A DNA stretch of 62,001 nt from Hephaestia sp. MAHUQ-44 (GTDB lineage: Bacteria; Pseudomonadota; Alphaproteobacteria; Sphingomonadales; Sphingomonadaceae): positions 1-62,001 of the forward strand of contig NZ_JAMSLX010000018.1 of the NCBI RefSeq assembly GCF_023806085.1. Direction: 5' to 3'. Both the position numbers and the translations under genes were made by a program. Position 1 is the stretch's first letter; each line of letters opens with the position of its first letter. This document shows positions 25,810 to 35,046 of the stretch, piece after piece. The notes beneath the pieces are model-generated. The model made no database searches. It was not told the DNA's origin and worked only from the letters and a program-made list of their open reading frames with translations.

Positions 25810-26751
25810 ATGCAGATCGAACGACTCGATCCGGGGCTGGACGCGATCGTGGCGCCCGATGCGGTTTGGGAAGAACTCGGTCGCGGGTTCGGCGGCCCGA
25901 CCGGCCCGGCCGAGGGGCCGGTGTGGATCGCGGAAGACGGCGTGTTGTTGTTCAGCGACATTCACAACAGCCGCCGCATGCGCTGGCATCCCGTGGACGG
26001 GATAACGGTCGACAAGGAAGATACCGCCAACGGCAACGGCCAGACGCGCGATCGCGAAGGCCGGCTGGTCGTCTGCCATCATTTCAGCCGTCGCGTCGAT
26101 CGCGAGGAAGCCGACGGCAGCGTGACGGTGATCGCCGACACGTATCGCGGGATGAAGCTCAACCGGCCCAACGACGTGGTCGTGAAGTCGGATGGCGCGA
26201 TCTATTTCACCGATCCGCCCCCCAAGGTGCCGTTCACCCCGGTCGATCATCCGCCGGAAATCGATTGCGCCGGTGTCTATCGCGTGTCGGCCGATCTCAA
26301 GCGCATCAACATGGTGGTGCGCGATCTGGTCAACCCCAACGGGCTGTGCTTCTCGCCCGACGAGACGATCCTGTATGTCAACGACAGCAATCGGCACCGC
26401 AAGCTGATCATGGCCTATGACGTCGAGGCCGACGGGATGCTCGACCTCGGCAGCGCGCGGCTGTTTTGCGACATGCGCCCCGACGAGCGCATCGGCGGCC
26501 CCGACGGCATGAAGGTCGATGTGGCGGGCAACGTCTATTGCACCGGCCCCGGCGGCATCTGGATCCTGAGCCCCGCGGGGGTGCATTTGGGCACGATCCT
26601 GATCGAGGGGCGCGCATCCAACATGAACTGGGGCGATGCCGATTGGCGCACGCTCTATTTCACGGGCGCGCGCTCGCTCAACCGCATCCGCCTCGAAATT
26701 CCCGGCGTGCCCGTTTCGGGCGGGCCGATCCAATCCTCCACGCACGCTTGA
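25810..26751 (+). CDS. SMP-30/gluconolactonase-family lactonase
   Basis: A 313-residue six-bladed beta-propeller. The metal-site residues typical of SMP-30 lactonases are present: Glu in GPAEGPVW, Asn in LNRPNDVVVKSDG, Asn/Asp in LYVNDSNRH. It would hydrolyse a lactone or cyclic ester. Start at ATG 25810 with AGGGACG upstream. It heads the operon with LLM2 and an SDR. As with the NHL propeller before MetE-like 1, an SMP-30-like propeller opens a catabolic operon. Confidence 0.9.
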   Translation: MQIERLDPGLDAIVAPDAVWEELGRGFGGPTGPAEGPVWIAEDGVLLFSDIHNSRRMRWHPVDGITVDKEDTANGNGQTRDREGRLVVCHHFSRRVDREEADGSVTVIADTYRGMKLNRPNDVVVKSDGAIYFTDPPPKVPFTPVDHPPEIDCAGVYRVSADLKRINMVVRDLVNPNGLCFSPDETILYVNDSNRHRKLIMAYDVEADGMLDLGSARLFCDMRPDERIGGPDGMKVDVAGNVYCTGPGGIWILSPAGVHLGTILIEGRASNMNWGDADWRTLYFTGARSLNRIRLEIPGVPVSGGPIQSSTHA

Positions 26752-26768
26752 ATCGGAGAGACTAAGCC

Positions 26769-28082
26769 ATGCAGTTCGGACTCTTCTATGAGCACCAGTC
26801 GCCGGCGCCCTTCACCGCCGAGAAGGACCGGCAAATCTATCACAACGCGCTCGACGAACTCGAACTCGCGGACAAGCTCGGCTACGATTACGCCTGGCTG
26901 GTCGAGCATCATTTCCTTGAGGAATATTCGCACAGTTCGGCGCCCGAGGTATTTCTGGGCGCGCTCAGCCAGCGCACCAAGCGGATGCGGCTTGGCCACG
27001 GGATTTGCGTGATGCCGCCGCGGATCAACCATCCCGCGCGCGTCGCCGAGCGGATCGCGACGCTCGACCTGCTGTCGAACGGCCGTATCGACTGGGGTAC
27101 CGGCGAAAGCGGCACTGCGATGGAACTCGAAGGTTTCGGCGTCGATCCCGAGCTGAAGAAAGACATGTGGCGCGAAGCGACCGAGCAATGCGCCAACATG
27201 ATGACGATGACGCCCTATCCCGGTTACGAGGGCGAGCATTTCTCGATGCCCACGCGCAATGTGGTGCCAAAGCCGATCCAGACGCCGCATCCGCCGCTCT
27301 GGGTTGCCTGTTCGCGTCGCGACACGATCCTCCACGCTGCGCGCAACGGCATGGGGGCGCTGGTGTTCGGCTTCGCCGCGCCCGAGCAGGCCGGCAAATG
27401 GGTCCAGGAATATTACGACATCATCCGGTCCGAGGAATGCGTCCCGATCGGCCATGCGGTGAATGCCAATTTCACGATCGTGACCGCGCTTTCGGTCCAC
27501 GAGGACGAACAGATCGCGATCAGCCGCGGCACCGAAGGTTTCAAATATTTCGGTTATTCGCTCGGCTTCTACGCCGCGTTCGGTCGGCATGTGCCCGGCC
27601 ATTCGACCGTGTGGGAGGATTTCAAGAAGGCTGAGGCTTCGATCGAGGACAATCACGGCAACGGCGGCATCGGCACGCCCGAACAGGTCTATCAGCACTG
27701 CAAGGCCTATGCGGACGTCGGTGTCGACCAGATCATTTTCGTCCAGCAGACCGGCCCGGCCAACCACCAGCATATCTGCGAATCACTCGAGCTGTTCGCG
27801 ACCACCGCGATGCCCCGGCTGAAGGAAGGCGAGGCCGAGCGTCTTGCCAAGAAACAGGCCGAGCTGGCGCCCTATATCGCGGCGGCGCTGGCGCGGAAGC
27901 CGCGCATGGCGCCGATCGCCAAGGAGGATATCGAGCCGGTACGCTCCTATGGCCTGCGCAAGAAGGAAGCCGGCACGTTCCAGAACACGCGTTCCGATCG
28001 CGGCGGCGGACTGGCGGTGGTGGCGGACGATCCGCTGGCCCTGGTGTCGAACCAGGCCGAGAAGGCGGCAAACCGGTCATGA
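26769..28082 (+). CDS. LLM-class FMN-dependent monooxygenase 2
   Basis: A 437-residue luciferase-like monooxygenase. It begins MQFGLFYEHQSPAPF, keeps YDYAWLVEHHFLEEYSHSS, RMRLGHGICVMPPRINHP and GRIDWGTGESGTAMELEGF, and has a longer C-terminal tail than LLM1. It should depend on FMNH2 from a flavin reductase; the one at 20049 is the only candidate in this window. It overlaps the SDR by four bases. Candidate chemistry is oxygenation or oxidative cleavage of an aromatic intermediate. Confidence 0.92.
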   Translation: MQFGLFYEHQSPAPFTAEKDRQIYHNALDELELADKLGYDYAWLVEHHFLEEYSHSSAPEVFLGALSQRTKRMRLGHGICVMPPRINHPARVAERIATLDLLSNGRIDWGTGESGTAMELEGFGVDPELKKDMWREATEQCANMMTMTPYPGYEGEHFSMPTRNVVPKPIQTPHPPLWVACSRRDTILHAARNGMGALVFGFAAPEQAGKWVQEYYDIIRSEECVPIGHAVNANFTIVTALSVHEDEQIAISRGTEGFKYFGYSLGFYAAFGRHVPGHSTVWEDFKKAEASIEDNHGNGGIGTPEQVYQHCKAYADVGVDQIIFVQQTGPANHQHICESLELFATTAMPRLKEGEAERLAKKQAELAPYIAAALARKPRMAPIAKEDIEPVRSYGLRKKEAGTFQNTRSDRGGGLAVVADDPLALVSNQAEKAANRS

Positions 28083-28807
28083 GCGTCCTGCACGGCCGCG
28101 TCGTGGTGATCACCGGGGCGAGTTCCGGGATCGGCGAGGCCTGTGCCGTCGCCTTCGCGGCGAAGGGCGCCAAGGTCGTGCTCGCGGCGCGGCGGGTCGA
28201 TCGGCTCGCCACGCTGGTCGCGCGGCTCGAGGAGCGGGGCGGCGAGGCATTGGCGGTCGCGACCGACGTGACCGACGAAGAGGCCGTGACCAATCTGTTC
28301 GTGCAGGCGATGGCACGCTTCGGTCAGGTCGATGTGCTCGTCAACAACGCCGGCGTGGCGGACAGCACCGCGGCCGACGTGCTCGAGCTTGCGCTCTGGC
28401 GCAAGGTGATCGACACCAACCTGACCTCGGCGTTTCTGTGCGCGCGTGCGGCGATCCGCGTCATGAAGCCGCAGGGGCGGGGGCGGATCATCAATGTCGG
28501 GTCGATCTCGGCGCGGGTGCCGCGCAAGGAAAGCCCCGCCTATACCGCGAGCAAATGGGGGCTCGACGGGCTCACCCGCGCGCTGGCGATCGATTGCCGC
28601 GCGCATAATATCGCGGTGTCGATTTTCCATCCGGGGATTGTTGCGACCGAACTCGGCAGCGGGTTGAGCAGCCTGTCCGACGATCTCGTCGCCGCGCCCA
28701 GGGACGCAGCCGACATCATCGTCCACATGGCCGATATGCCCGACCATCTGAATTTTTACGAAGCGCTGATGGTGCAGAACAAGATCCCGTTCCTCGGCCG
28801 GGGTTAG
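28079..28807 (+). CDS. Short-chain dehydrogenase/reductase (SDR)
   Basis: A 242-residue classical NAD(P)-dependent SDR. TGASSGIG binds the cofactor, LVNNAGVAD holds the structural Asn, and catalytic Ser (NVGSIS), Tyr and Lys (PAYTASKWG) are all visible. The ATG overlaps the LLM2 stop by four bases (ATGA). It probably oxidises or reduces an alcohol or ketone made by LLM2. Confidence 0.92.
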   Translation: MSVLHGRVVVITGASSGIGEACAVAFAAKGAKVVLAARRVDRLATLVARLEERGGEALAVATDVTDEEAVTNLFVQAMARFGQVDVLVNNAGVADSTAADVLELALWRKVIDTNLTSAFLCARAAIRVMKPQGRGRIINVGSISARVPRKESPAYTASKWGLDGLTRALAIDCRAHNIAVSIFHPGIVATELGSGLSSLSDDLVAAPRDAADIIVHMADMPDHLNFYEALMVQNKIPFLGRG

Positions 28808-28814
28808 GTTCCGG

Positions 28815-29216
28815 CTAAGCCGCCGCAACCGGCACGCGATCCGCTTTGGCCGACAGCCCGAAACACGCCGCCGATATCAGCCACAGCACGGCGAAGACGC
28901 CGCTGAATAGCAATGCTCGCGATGGGCCGTCCGCCACGAGCGCGGTCGATGGGGCGGTGGCGATGGCGACACCGAGCAGAACCTGCATGATCGCGACGCC
29001 AACCATGGTCCGCGCCATGCCTGCGGGCTGGAACCAGGCCGAAAATGCGCCCACCATTGCTGCCATGATGAGCAGGAAGAAGCCGATGCCAGCGCCGTCG
29101 TCGCGGATGATTGTCGTCCGCACCGTCAGGAACGACGTCACGACTGCGACGGCCACGCCGACACGATAGACGCGGTTTCCGCTGGTCGGTGCCACCCGTT
29201 CGTTTGATCCAGTCAT
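28815..29216 (-). CDS. Small four-helix membrane protein, unknown function
   Basis: A protein of about 133 residues with four hydrophobic stretches: VGVAVAVVTSFLTV, FFLLIMAAMVGAFSAW, MVGVAIMQVLLGVAIA and ALLFSGVFAVLWLISAACFG. There is no family motif I recognise. ATG 29216 is preferred (MTGSNERVAP); 29237 is an earlier in-frame ATG. It converges with the SDR gene and stands alone. It may be unrelated to the pathway. Confidence 0.65.
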   Translation of the reverse strand: MTGSNERVAPTSGNRVYRVGVAVAVVTSFLTVRTTIIRDDGAGIGFFLLIMAAMVGAFSAWFQPAGMARTMVGVAIMQVLLGVAIATAPSTALVADGPSRALLFSGVFAVLWLISAACFGLSAKADRVPVAAA

Positions 29217-29364
29217 CGGCGTGCCTTCCGTGGCCATCGAAGGCTTATACTAGCACGCGTTCGGATGAGGGGCATGAGCGCGCCATGAGAAAGCAATGCA
29301 GAACCGAGGGAAACGACGCGGGTCGCACGATCGAATGTCTGCAAGCGGAGCGCAAACCGCCGCG

Positions 29365-29697
29365 CTATTCCTTGGCCTGTTTCTGCGTCTCGACCAGCGT
29401 CTTGAGCTTGCGCGCGGCGCTGACCGCCACCGGCCAGCCGGCATAGAAAGCGATGTGCGCGATCGCCTCGCCCAGTTCCTCGACGGTGAGGCCGTTTTCG
29501 AGTCCCAGTTCCATATGGCCCTGGGTCTGGTCGCGGTTGAGCGCGATCAGGCAGGTGATGGTGATCAGGCTGCGATCGCGCGGGCTCAGCTGGGCGCGGT
29601 CCCAGACCTTGTCGTAAAGGATCGTTTCGGTGAGTTCGTCGAGCAATGGCGCCACGCTTGCCAACTCGCGGCCGCGGCCGCCGGCGGGTCTCTTCAT
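29365..29697 (-). CDS. CMD-family protein 3
   Basis: A 110-residue protein: YDKVWDRAQLSPRDRSLITI, then QGHMELGLENGLTVEELGEA and HIAFYAGWPVAVSAAR, the complete core of the CMD fold. It overlaps the HpcH-like aldolase by four bases and so is its operon partner. It pairs closely with CMD5 at 48670-48996; both begin MKRPxGxxG. In family terms a decarboxylase, hydrolase or peroxidase-like role is possible. Confidence 0.9.
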   Translation of the reverse strand: MKRPAGGRGRELASVAPLLDELTETILYDKVWDRAQLSPRDRSLITITCLIALNRDQTQGHMELGLENGLTVEELGEAIAHIAFYAGWPVAVSAARKLKTLVETQKQAKE

Positions 29698-30479
29698 CGT
29701 GTTTCTCCCGTCGTTGCCCGGTAGGGCGCGAAATTCTTGGCTGCGGCGCCCAGCGCGCCGCGCAGCATGCCCAGATCGGACAGCCAGGCGATATATTTCA
29801 CGCCGCGCGCCACATAGGCGTCGAGCTGCTGCGCATTGGCCACCACGGTGCCGATGTGCTTGCGGCCGGCGGCGACCTCGATCACGCGGTCGATCGCCGC
29901 TACCACGTCGGGGTGGGCCGCATTGCCGGGATGCCCGAGCGACTGGCTGAGGTCGCCCGGACCGATGAACAGCACGTCTAGTTCATCGATCGCGCACAGT
30001 TCGTCGATCTGCTCGACCATTTCCTTATTCTCGACATGGACGCTGACCAGCGTGTCGCGATTGGCGCGCGCCTCATAGTCGGCGCCCGACTGGCCATAAG
30101 CGGCGGCACGACAGGCGCGGGCCGAGCCGCGCTCGCCCAGCGGCCAGTATTTGGCCTTGCGGATCGCGTCGCGGACCTCGTCGGCGGTTTTGAGCGAGGG
30201 CACCTGAATGCCGCTCGCGCCGCTGTCGAGCACGTGCAGGATATGCGCTTCGGAGGCGTCGGGCGTGCGCACGACGCTGCTCATGCCCATCAACTCGCAG
30301 GTACGGATGATGTTCTCGATTCCGGCATGGGTGTAGGTGCCGTGTTCGGCATCGATGATCAGGAAATCGAACCCCGCCAGCCCGAACAGCTCGGCAACCG
30401 GCGGCGAGTCGAGTTTGAAGAAGCTCCCGAATACCACCTCGCCGGCTTCGAGCTTGTGCTTCACCGATGCGTTGAACAT
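29694..30479 (-). CDS. HpcH/HpaI-family aldolase (2-oxo acid class II)
   Basis: A 261-residue metal-dependent class II pyruvate aldolase-type enzyme. FLIIDAEHGTYTHAGIEN, VRTPDASEAHILHVLDSGAS and LFIGPGDLSQSLG are the family segments, with the putative metal-binding Glu in ENKEM and Asp in GPGD. It would split a 2-oxo-4-hydroxy acid into pyruvate (or oxaloacetate) and an aldehyde, the last step of meta-cleavage-type pathways. ATG 30479 is divergent from MetE-like 2, with operator A and motif B between. Confidence 0.9.
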   Translation of the reverse strand: MFNASVKHKLEAGEVVFGSFFKLDSPPVAELFGLAGFDFLIIDAEHGTYTHAGIENIIRTCELMGMSSVVRTPDASEAHILHVLDSGASGIQVPSLKTADEVRDAIRKAKYWPLGERGSARACRAAAYGQSGADYEARANRDTLVSVHVENKEMVEQIDELCAIDELDVLFIGPGDLSQSLGHPGNAAHPDVVAAIDRVIEVAAGRKHIGTVVANAQQLDAYVARGVKYIAWLSDLGMLRGALGAAAKNFAPYRATTGETR

Positions 30480-30540
30480 GCCGGTTTTCCTCTCCTGATC
30501 GTCATCGCATCGCTCCGGGAGGAGGTGCGCAGTTGCTATT

Positions 30541-30557
30541 TACAAACGTCATTCAAC
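30541..30557. promoter_or_regulatory. Candidate operator A (HpcH / MetE-like 2 divergent promoter)
   Basis: TACAAACG-T-CATTCAAC. Similar to 7577-7593, before the other MetE-like operon. Confidence 0.5.
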
Positions 30558-30573
30558 ATGGCACCAGCGCTTA

Positions 30574-30589
30574 TATAAGCCAAGCTTTC
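30574..30589. promoter_or_regulatory. Candidate motif B (HpcH / MetE-like 2 divergent promoter)
   Basis: TATAAGCCAAGCTTTC, containing the AGCTTGGCT core on the reverse strand as at 7596-7611. It lies 17 bp from operator A. Confidence 0.45.
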
Positions 30590-30646
30590 ATTGTAGGGCC
30601 TGGTACCAACAGACCGCCCCCGGGCGGCGATCACGGGAGACGATGG

Positions 30647-31855
30647 GTGAAGCGCAGCACGGACCGCATCCTGACGACTCATGTAGGCAGCTTGATCCGG
30701 CCGCTCAACGTGCTTGAAGGCATGATGAACAAGGTGCTCGGCGAGCCCGTCGATGAAGCGCAGTTCCAGCGCGACGTGGCACAGGGCGTCGCCGACGTCG
30801 TCGCGAAACAGGCCGAGATCGGGATCGATATTCCCAGCGACGGCGAGATCTCCAAGCCGAGCTTCCACAATTACGTCGTCGAGCGGCTGGGCGGGCTCGA
30901 GCGTTTGCCGGCCAGAAACGGTGGTGCCTATTACGGCCTGCTGACCGAGGAATTCCCCGGTTTCATGAAGCAGTACAACGCCATGTACAAATCGATGTGG
31001 ATGGCACCCGAACTGCCCGCGGAAAAGGTGCAGAAGGCGCTGGCGGCGCCGTTGCCGCGTTGTCGGGTGGCGGCACCGCTGACCTATGTCGGGCAGGACG
31101 CGCTCCAGACCGATATCGACAATTACAAGGCTGCGCTGGCGGGGAAGGATTTCGTCGAGACCTTCATGCCCTCGGCCACGCCGGCACGCGACGATGCCGA
31201 TTCGGGCGATGTCTATCCGAACGAATCGGCCTATCTCTACGCGCTCGCCGATGCGATGCACGTCGAGTATAAGGCGATCGTCGATGCGGGCTTCATCGTT
31301 CAGCTCGATCTGGGTCTGCCCGCGCGCAATCAGGTGTTGCCGGGCAATCCCAACCCTACGCCCGAGGATCTGCGCCGCGCCTCCGAGCGGCAGGTGGAGG
31401 CCTATAACCACGCGCTCCGCGGTATCCCCGAGGACCGGGTACGTTATCATATGTGCTGGGGCAGCATGAACACGCCGCACACCACCGACGTGCCGCTGCG
31501 CGAGGTGATCGACATCATCCTCAAGATCAAGGCGCAGGCCTATGTGATCGAGGGCGCCAACCCGCGCCACGAGCATGAATGGACGGTCTGGAAGGACGTC
31601 AAACTGCCCGACGGCAAGATCCTGGTGCCCGGCGTGATCAGCCACCAGACCAATGTCGTCGAGCATCCCGAACTCGTCGCGATGCGCATCGAGAATTACG
31701 CGAGCGTAGTCGGGCGCGAGAATGTCATTGCCGGCACCGATTGCGGCTTCTCGCAAGGCTGGAACATGGCGCGCGTGCATCCCGAGGTGCAATGGGCCAA
31801 GCTGAGCGCGCTGGTGGAAGGCGCAGCGCTCGCGTCGACGCGCCTCTGGCGTTGA
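30647..31855 (+). CDS. MetE C-terminal-domain-like zinc methyl/alkyltransferase 2
   Basis: A 402-residue paralogue of the protein at 8708. The entry motif is ILTTHVGSLIRP. Zinc ligands are His268 and Cys270 (YHMCWG), Glu302 (VIEGANP) and Cys366 (TDCG). The Asp motif is altered: QLDLGL instead of QIDEP, so the thiol or amino-acid substrate probably differs. Start at GTG 30647, with GGGAGA upstream. Operon with an HSL hydrolase and CMD4. A role in demethylation or thiol transfer is inferred, not shown. Confidence 0.87.
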   Translation: MKRSTDRILTTHVGSLIRPLNVLEGMMNKVLGEPVDEAQFQRDVAQGVADVVAKQAEIGIDIPSDGEISKPSFHNYVVERLGGLERLPARNGGAYYGLLTEEFPGFMKQYNAMYKSMWMAPELPAEKVQKALAAPLPRCRVAAPLTYVGQDALQTDIDNYKAALAGKDFVETFMPSATPARDDADSGDVYPNESAYLYALADAMHVEYKAIVDAGFIVQLDLGLPARNQVLPGNPNPTPEDLRRASERQVEAYNHALRGIPEDRVRYHMCWGSMNTPHTTDVPLREVIDIILKIKAQAYVIEGANPRHEHEWTVWKDVKLPDGKILVPGVISHQTNVVEHPELVAMRIENYASVVGRENVIAGTDCGFSQGWNMARVHPEVQWAKLSALVEGAALASTRLWR

Positions 31856-31856
31856 T

Positions 31857-32798
31857 ATGACCGACGCGCCGCTGCTCGCCGAGGGGATCGCCGAGTATCT
31901 GGCGGCGGTACGGGGGCCGCGCCCCGCCTCGCTGGAGGAGGGGCGCCTTGCCGCCGATCTCGGCGCGCCACGGATCGCCTGTCCATGCCCCGAGGGGATG
32001 ACGGTGACCTCGACTTTCGTCGCGTGTGAAGGCCGCGAGACGGCGCTGCGCCTCTATCGCCCGGCGGGAGAAGGGCCGCAGCCGGCGATCGTCTATTGTC
32101 ACGGCGGCGGCTTCACCACCGGCAGCATCGCGAGCTACGAACCCGTGGCGATGGCGTTGGCCGATGCCGCGCAGGCGACCGTGGTCAGCGTCCATTATGC
32201 GCGGCTACCCGAGGCCACGCCGCGTGCGATGATCGAGGAATGTTACGACGCGCTGTGCTGGACGGCGCGGATGGCTGTGCCACTCGATCTCGATCCGGAT
32301 CGGATCGCGGTCGCGGGCGATAGCGCGGGGGCATTCATCGCCGCGTTGCTCGCGATTCTGGCGCGCGATCGGGCCGGGCCGACGCTTGCCTGCCAGTTGC
32401 TCTGTTACGGCAGCTTCGATCTGGATGCGACGCGGCCCGCCTATCGCGCCGCGCGCGATCCGGTACTGGTGCCGGCGATCATCGAGGCGATGATCGCAAC
32501 CTATCAGGCGTGCGCCGCGCGCGATCCCGCGCCGTTCCCGCCGCCGCTCCATTGCCCCGATCTCGCGGGATTGCCGCCCGCATTGCTGCTGGGCGCCGAA
32601 TACGACCCGCTGCTGGAAGAGGGGCGTGACTTCGCCGAGCGGCTGCGTCTCGCGGGCGGGTCGGTCGAACTGCGCGTTGCCCCCGCGATGTGCCACGGTT
32701 TCCTGCGCGCCGTGCGCTTTTCCGCGCCGGCCCGCGACGAGATGCAGTGGCTCGGCCAGGCTTTTCAATCTCTCATCGCACCGAAAAGGATTCAATGA
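31857..32798 (+). CDS. Alpha/beta hydrolase of the HSL (fold-3) family, copy 2
   Basis: A 313-residue hydrolase with HGGG (YCHGGGFTTGS), GDSAG (VAGDSAGAFIAAL), Asp in AEYDPLLEEG and His in MCHGFLRAVRF, so the triad is intact. It starts one base after the MetE-like 2 stop and overlaps CMD4 by four. It is a paralogue of the enzyme at 17511-18527; both are followed by a CMD gene. An ester or lactone is the likely substrate. Confidence 0.9.
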   Translation: MTDAPLLAEGIAEYLAAVRGPRPASLEEGRLAADLGAPRIACPCPEGMTVTSTFVACEGRETALRLYRPAGEGPQPAIVYCHGGGFTTGSIASYEPVAMALADAAQATVVSVHYARLPEATPRAMIEECYDALCWTARMAVPLDLDPDRIAVAGDSAGAFIAALLAILARDRAGPTLACQLLCYGSFDLDATRPAYRAARDPVLVPAIIEAMIATYQACAARDPAPFPPPLHCPDLAGLPPALLLGAEYDPLLEEGRDFAERLRLAGGSVELRVAPAMCHGFLRAVRFSAPARDEMQWLGQAFQSLIAPKRIQ

Positions 32799-33187
32799 TG
32801 ACACTCAAGGCCGACGACCCCGCATTCCAGGCCGGGCGCGAGATGCGTAAACAATTGTTCGGCGACGCGAGCGTCGGTCGCCTCGACGCGGCCGACGATT
32901 TCCACGAGCCGCTCGAAAATTACGTTACCTCGGCGTGCTTCGGCGAGACCTGGACGCGGCCGGGGCTCACGCTGCGCGAGCGCAGCCTGATCACGATGGC
33001 GATCTGCGCCGCGCTCAACCGCCACACGCCGCTCAAGCGGCTGGTGAAATGCGCGGTCGCCAATGGCGCGACCAAGGAGGATATCCGCGAGACGCTGCTT
33101 CAGACGACGATGTATATCGGTGTCGCCGGGGGTGTCGAAAGCTGGGGCCTCGCTGCCGAGGCGCTCAAGGAGATCGACGCTTATTGA
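32795..33187 (+). CDS. CMD-family protein 4
   Basis: A 130-residue CMD-family protein: FGETWTRPGLTLRERSLITM then KRLVKCAVANGATKEDIRET and YIGVAGGVESWGLA. It is close to CMD2 (18550). Start at ATG 32795, overlapping the hydrolase stop by four bases, with AAAAGGA ahead. It overlaps the convergent GlcG-like gene by seven bases. Confidence 0.9.
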   Translation: MMTLKADDPAFQAGREMRKQLFGDASVGRLDAADDFHEPLENYVTSACFGETWTRPGLTLRERSLITMAICAALNRHTPLKRLVKCAVANGATKEDIRETLLQTTMYIGVAGGVESWGLAAEALKEIDAY

Positions 33188-33684
33188 GCCGGTGCGGCGG
33201 GCTTCGCGACCTTGAGGCCCGCCGCTGCGATCCCCGCCGTCGCGCAGGCGATATCGTCCGCGGGTTTGCCCCCGGAGACGCCGACCCCGCCCAGCAATGC
33301 GCCGTCGGCGGTGTAGATCGGTACCCCGCCGCCCATCGTTGCGACGTTGGGCGTGTTGAGCGGCGGATTGAACGTTGCGGTATCGGCGGTCGCGCGGCCC
33401 GAATGTGCTGCCGAATTTGCCTTCCACCGCGCGACGTCGTGCACACCGGCGGAGGTTCCGTCCATATGCGCGAGCGTGACGGGCATGCCGTGCGGCTCGA
33501 GCACGAAGATCGCCATCCTCATGTCGCGTTCCGTGGCCCAGGCGATGCACGTATCGCGGATCGTCGCAGCGCTGGCATAATCGAGGCCGGGGCGCAGCGT
33601 CTGCGAGCCCGCGGTGCCCGCGATCAGTAGCAACGGCATCGCCATGGCCGTCGAGAGCAAACCGAAATGAAATTGGGTCACCAT
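33181..33684 (-). CDS. GlcG/HbpS-family protein with signal peptide
   Basis: A 167-residue protein with an N-terminal hydrophobic segment that looks like a signal peptide (LLSTAMAMPLLLIAGTAGSQ), then a GlcG/HbpS domain marked by GVPIYTADGALLGGVGVSGG and a DxxCATAGI ending. Such proteins occur beside glycolate and aromatic operons, and HbpS-like members bind heme or other cofactors; many are of unknown role. It is last in the TonB2-MFS3 operon and probably periplasmic. No catalytic residue can be named. Confidence 0.82.
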   Translation of the reverse strand: MVTQFHFGLLSTAMAMPLLLIAGTAGSQTLRPGLDYASAATIRDTCIAWATERDMRMAIFVLEPHGMPVTLAHMDGTSAGVHDVARWKANSAAHSGRATADTATFNPPLNTPNVATMGGGVPIYTADGALLGGVGVSGGKPADDIACATAGIAAAGLKVAKPAAPAQ

Positions 33685-33708
33685 CGTTCCTTTGGGTTGA
33701 TGCGGGGT

Positions 33709-35046
33709 TCAGGCGTCCGCGGGCAAAGTGCGCGGCCGCTGCGCGCGGGCGAGGAGCAGGGTCGTGACCGGGATGACGAGAATCGCACCGAACAGCAGCA
33801 TCACCCAGAATCGACTGGCTCCCGCGCCGATCACATAGCCGCCGAGCAGCGGGCCGATGATGCCGCCGACGCGCGAACAACCCATCATGATGCCGAGCCC
33901 TGCATTGCGCATCGTGGCGTCATAATAATTGAGCGTCACCAGGATGAGCGCGGTGTAGGCGCCGACGTTGAAGAAACCGGACAGCGTTGAGGCGCCGATC
34001 AAGGCCCAGGTCATGCCATTGGGTGCGGCGCCGAGCATCACGAAGGTTACGCCCATCATCACGAGGAAGATCACGGCGACCTTTACCTCGCTGCCACGTC
34101 GCGCGATCGCGCCGACGAACAGATGGGCGAGGACTCCCGCGCCATAGGTTGTCACGCCGGCGATGCCGTTCCAGGTCATGTTCAGTCCGGCATAGGCGAG
34201 AATCTGCGGGCGCCAACTCGCCCGGAAGCCGCCGCTGACGGTGAACACGAAGCCCGCGACGCATAGCAGCAGCGTACCGATCCAGAAGGCGCGCGGAATA
34301 GCGGCGAGCCCGCCGCGTTTCTTTTCGCGCGCACTGGGCGCGGGCGGCAGCGTTTCATAAGCGGGCATGTTCATACGCCGCAGCAGCGCGTTGAGCCTGG
34401 CGAGCGCTTCCGGCCGCTCCTGCGCGCGCGCGGCAAGGAAGGCGGGCGATTCGGCGAGCAGGAAAAAGGCGAGCACGAAGCTGATCGTGTTGAGCACGGT
34501 TGCCGCCGTGAAGATCGATTGCCAGCCGAACGGTTCGATCAACAGCGCCGCCAGCGCGCCGCACAACATGCCGCCGATCGAATAGCCGGTGTGCAGGATG
34601 CCGATCAGCAGGTTCGATCGCTGGGCGTTGCTGAATTCCGATACGGTGACGTTGAGACATACCACGAGCGCGCCGAGGCAGACGCCGGTGAGCAGGCGCA
34701 GGATCACGAGTTCGGCGATGTGGCTGACGATCGAGGTCAGGAACAGCAGGCCGACGAGCGCGCCGAGCAGCCAGAGCACGAACGGGCGCCGTCCGACCCG
34801 ATCGGCAAGGGGCGAGAGGAAGATCGAGCCGAGGGCGATGCCGACGGGTGTCGCGCTGTAGGTAAGACCGAAGGTCTCGGGTGAGATGCCCCATTGTTCG
34901 ATCATCACCGGCGCGGCGTAAGACAGGGTCACCACGTCGAGGCCGTCGGCGGCATAGGTCAGCACGCAGATCGCGACGATCGCGTATTGATACCAGCTCA
35001 TCGGCGATTGCTTGATGAGCGCATCGGGTGTGGGAGGCGTGCTCAT
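33709..35046 (-). CDS. MFS transporter 3 (AAHS-like)
   Basis: An inner-membrane carrier of 445 residues. It begins with MSWYQYAIVAICVLTYAADG and helix-1 acidic residues DGLDVVTLSYAAPVM, then SPLADRVGRRPFVLW in loop 2. It pairs with MFS4 (38235), which has MSPYQYAVVMLCCL and PLADKIGRRPVM at the same positions. It lies downstream of TonB receptor 2 and upstream of the GlcG-like gene on the same strand, probably in one operon. Its likely role is inner-membrane uptake after the outer-membrane receptor. Confidence 0.9.
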   Translation of the reverse strand: MSTPPTPDALIKQSPMSWYQYAIVAICVLTYAADGLDVVTLSYAAPVMIEQWGISPETFGLTYSATPVGIALGSIFLSPLADRVGRRPFVLWLLGALVGLLFLTSIVSHIAELVILRLLTGVCLGALVVCLNVTVSEFSNAQRSNLLIGILHTGYSIGGMLCGALAALLIEPFGWQSIFTAATVLNTISFVLAFFLLAESPAFLAARAQERPEALARLNALLRRMNMPAYETLPPAPSAREKKRGGLAAIPRAFWIGTLLLCVAGFVFTVSGGFRASWRPQILAYAGLNMTWNGIAGVTTYGAGVLAHLFVGAIARRGSEVKVAVIFLVMMGVTFVMLGAAPNGMTWALIGASTLSGFFNVGAYTALILVTLNYYDATMRNAGLGIMMGCSRVGGIIGPLLGGYVIGAGASRFWVMLLFGAILVIPVTTLLLARAQRPRTLPADA

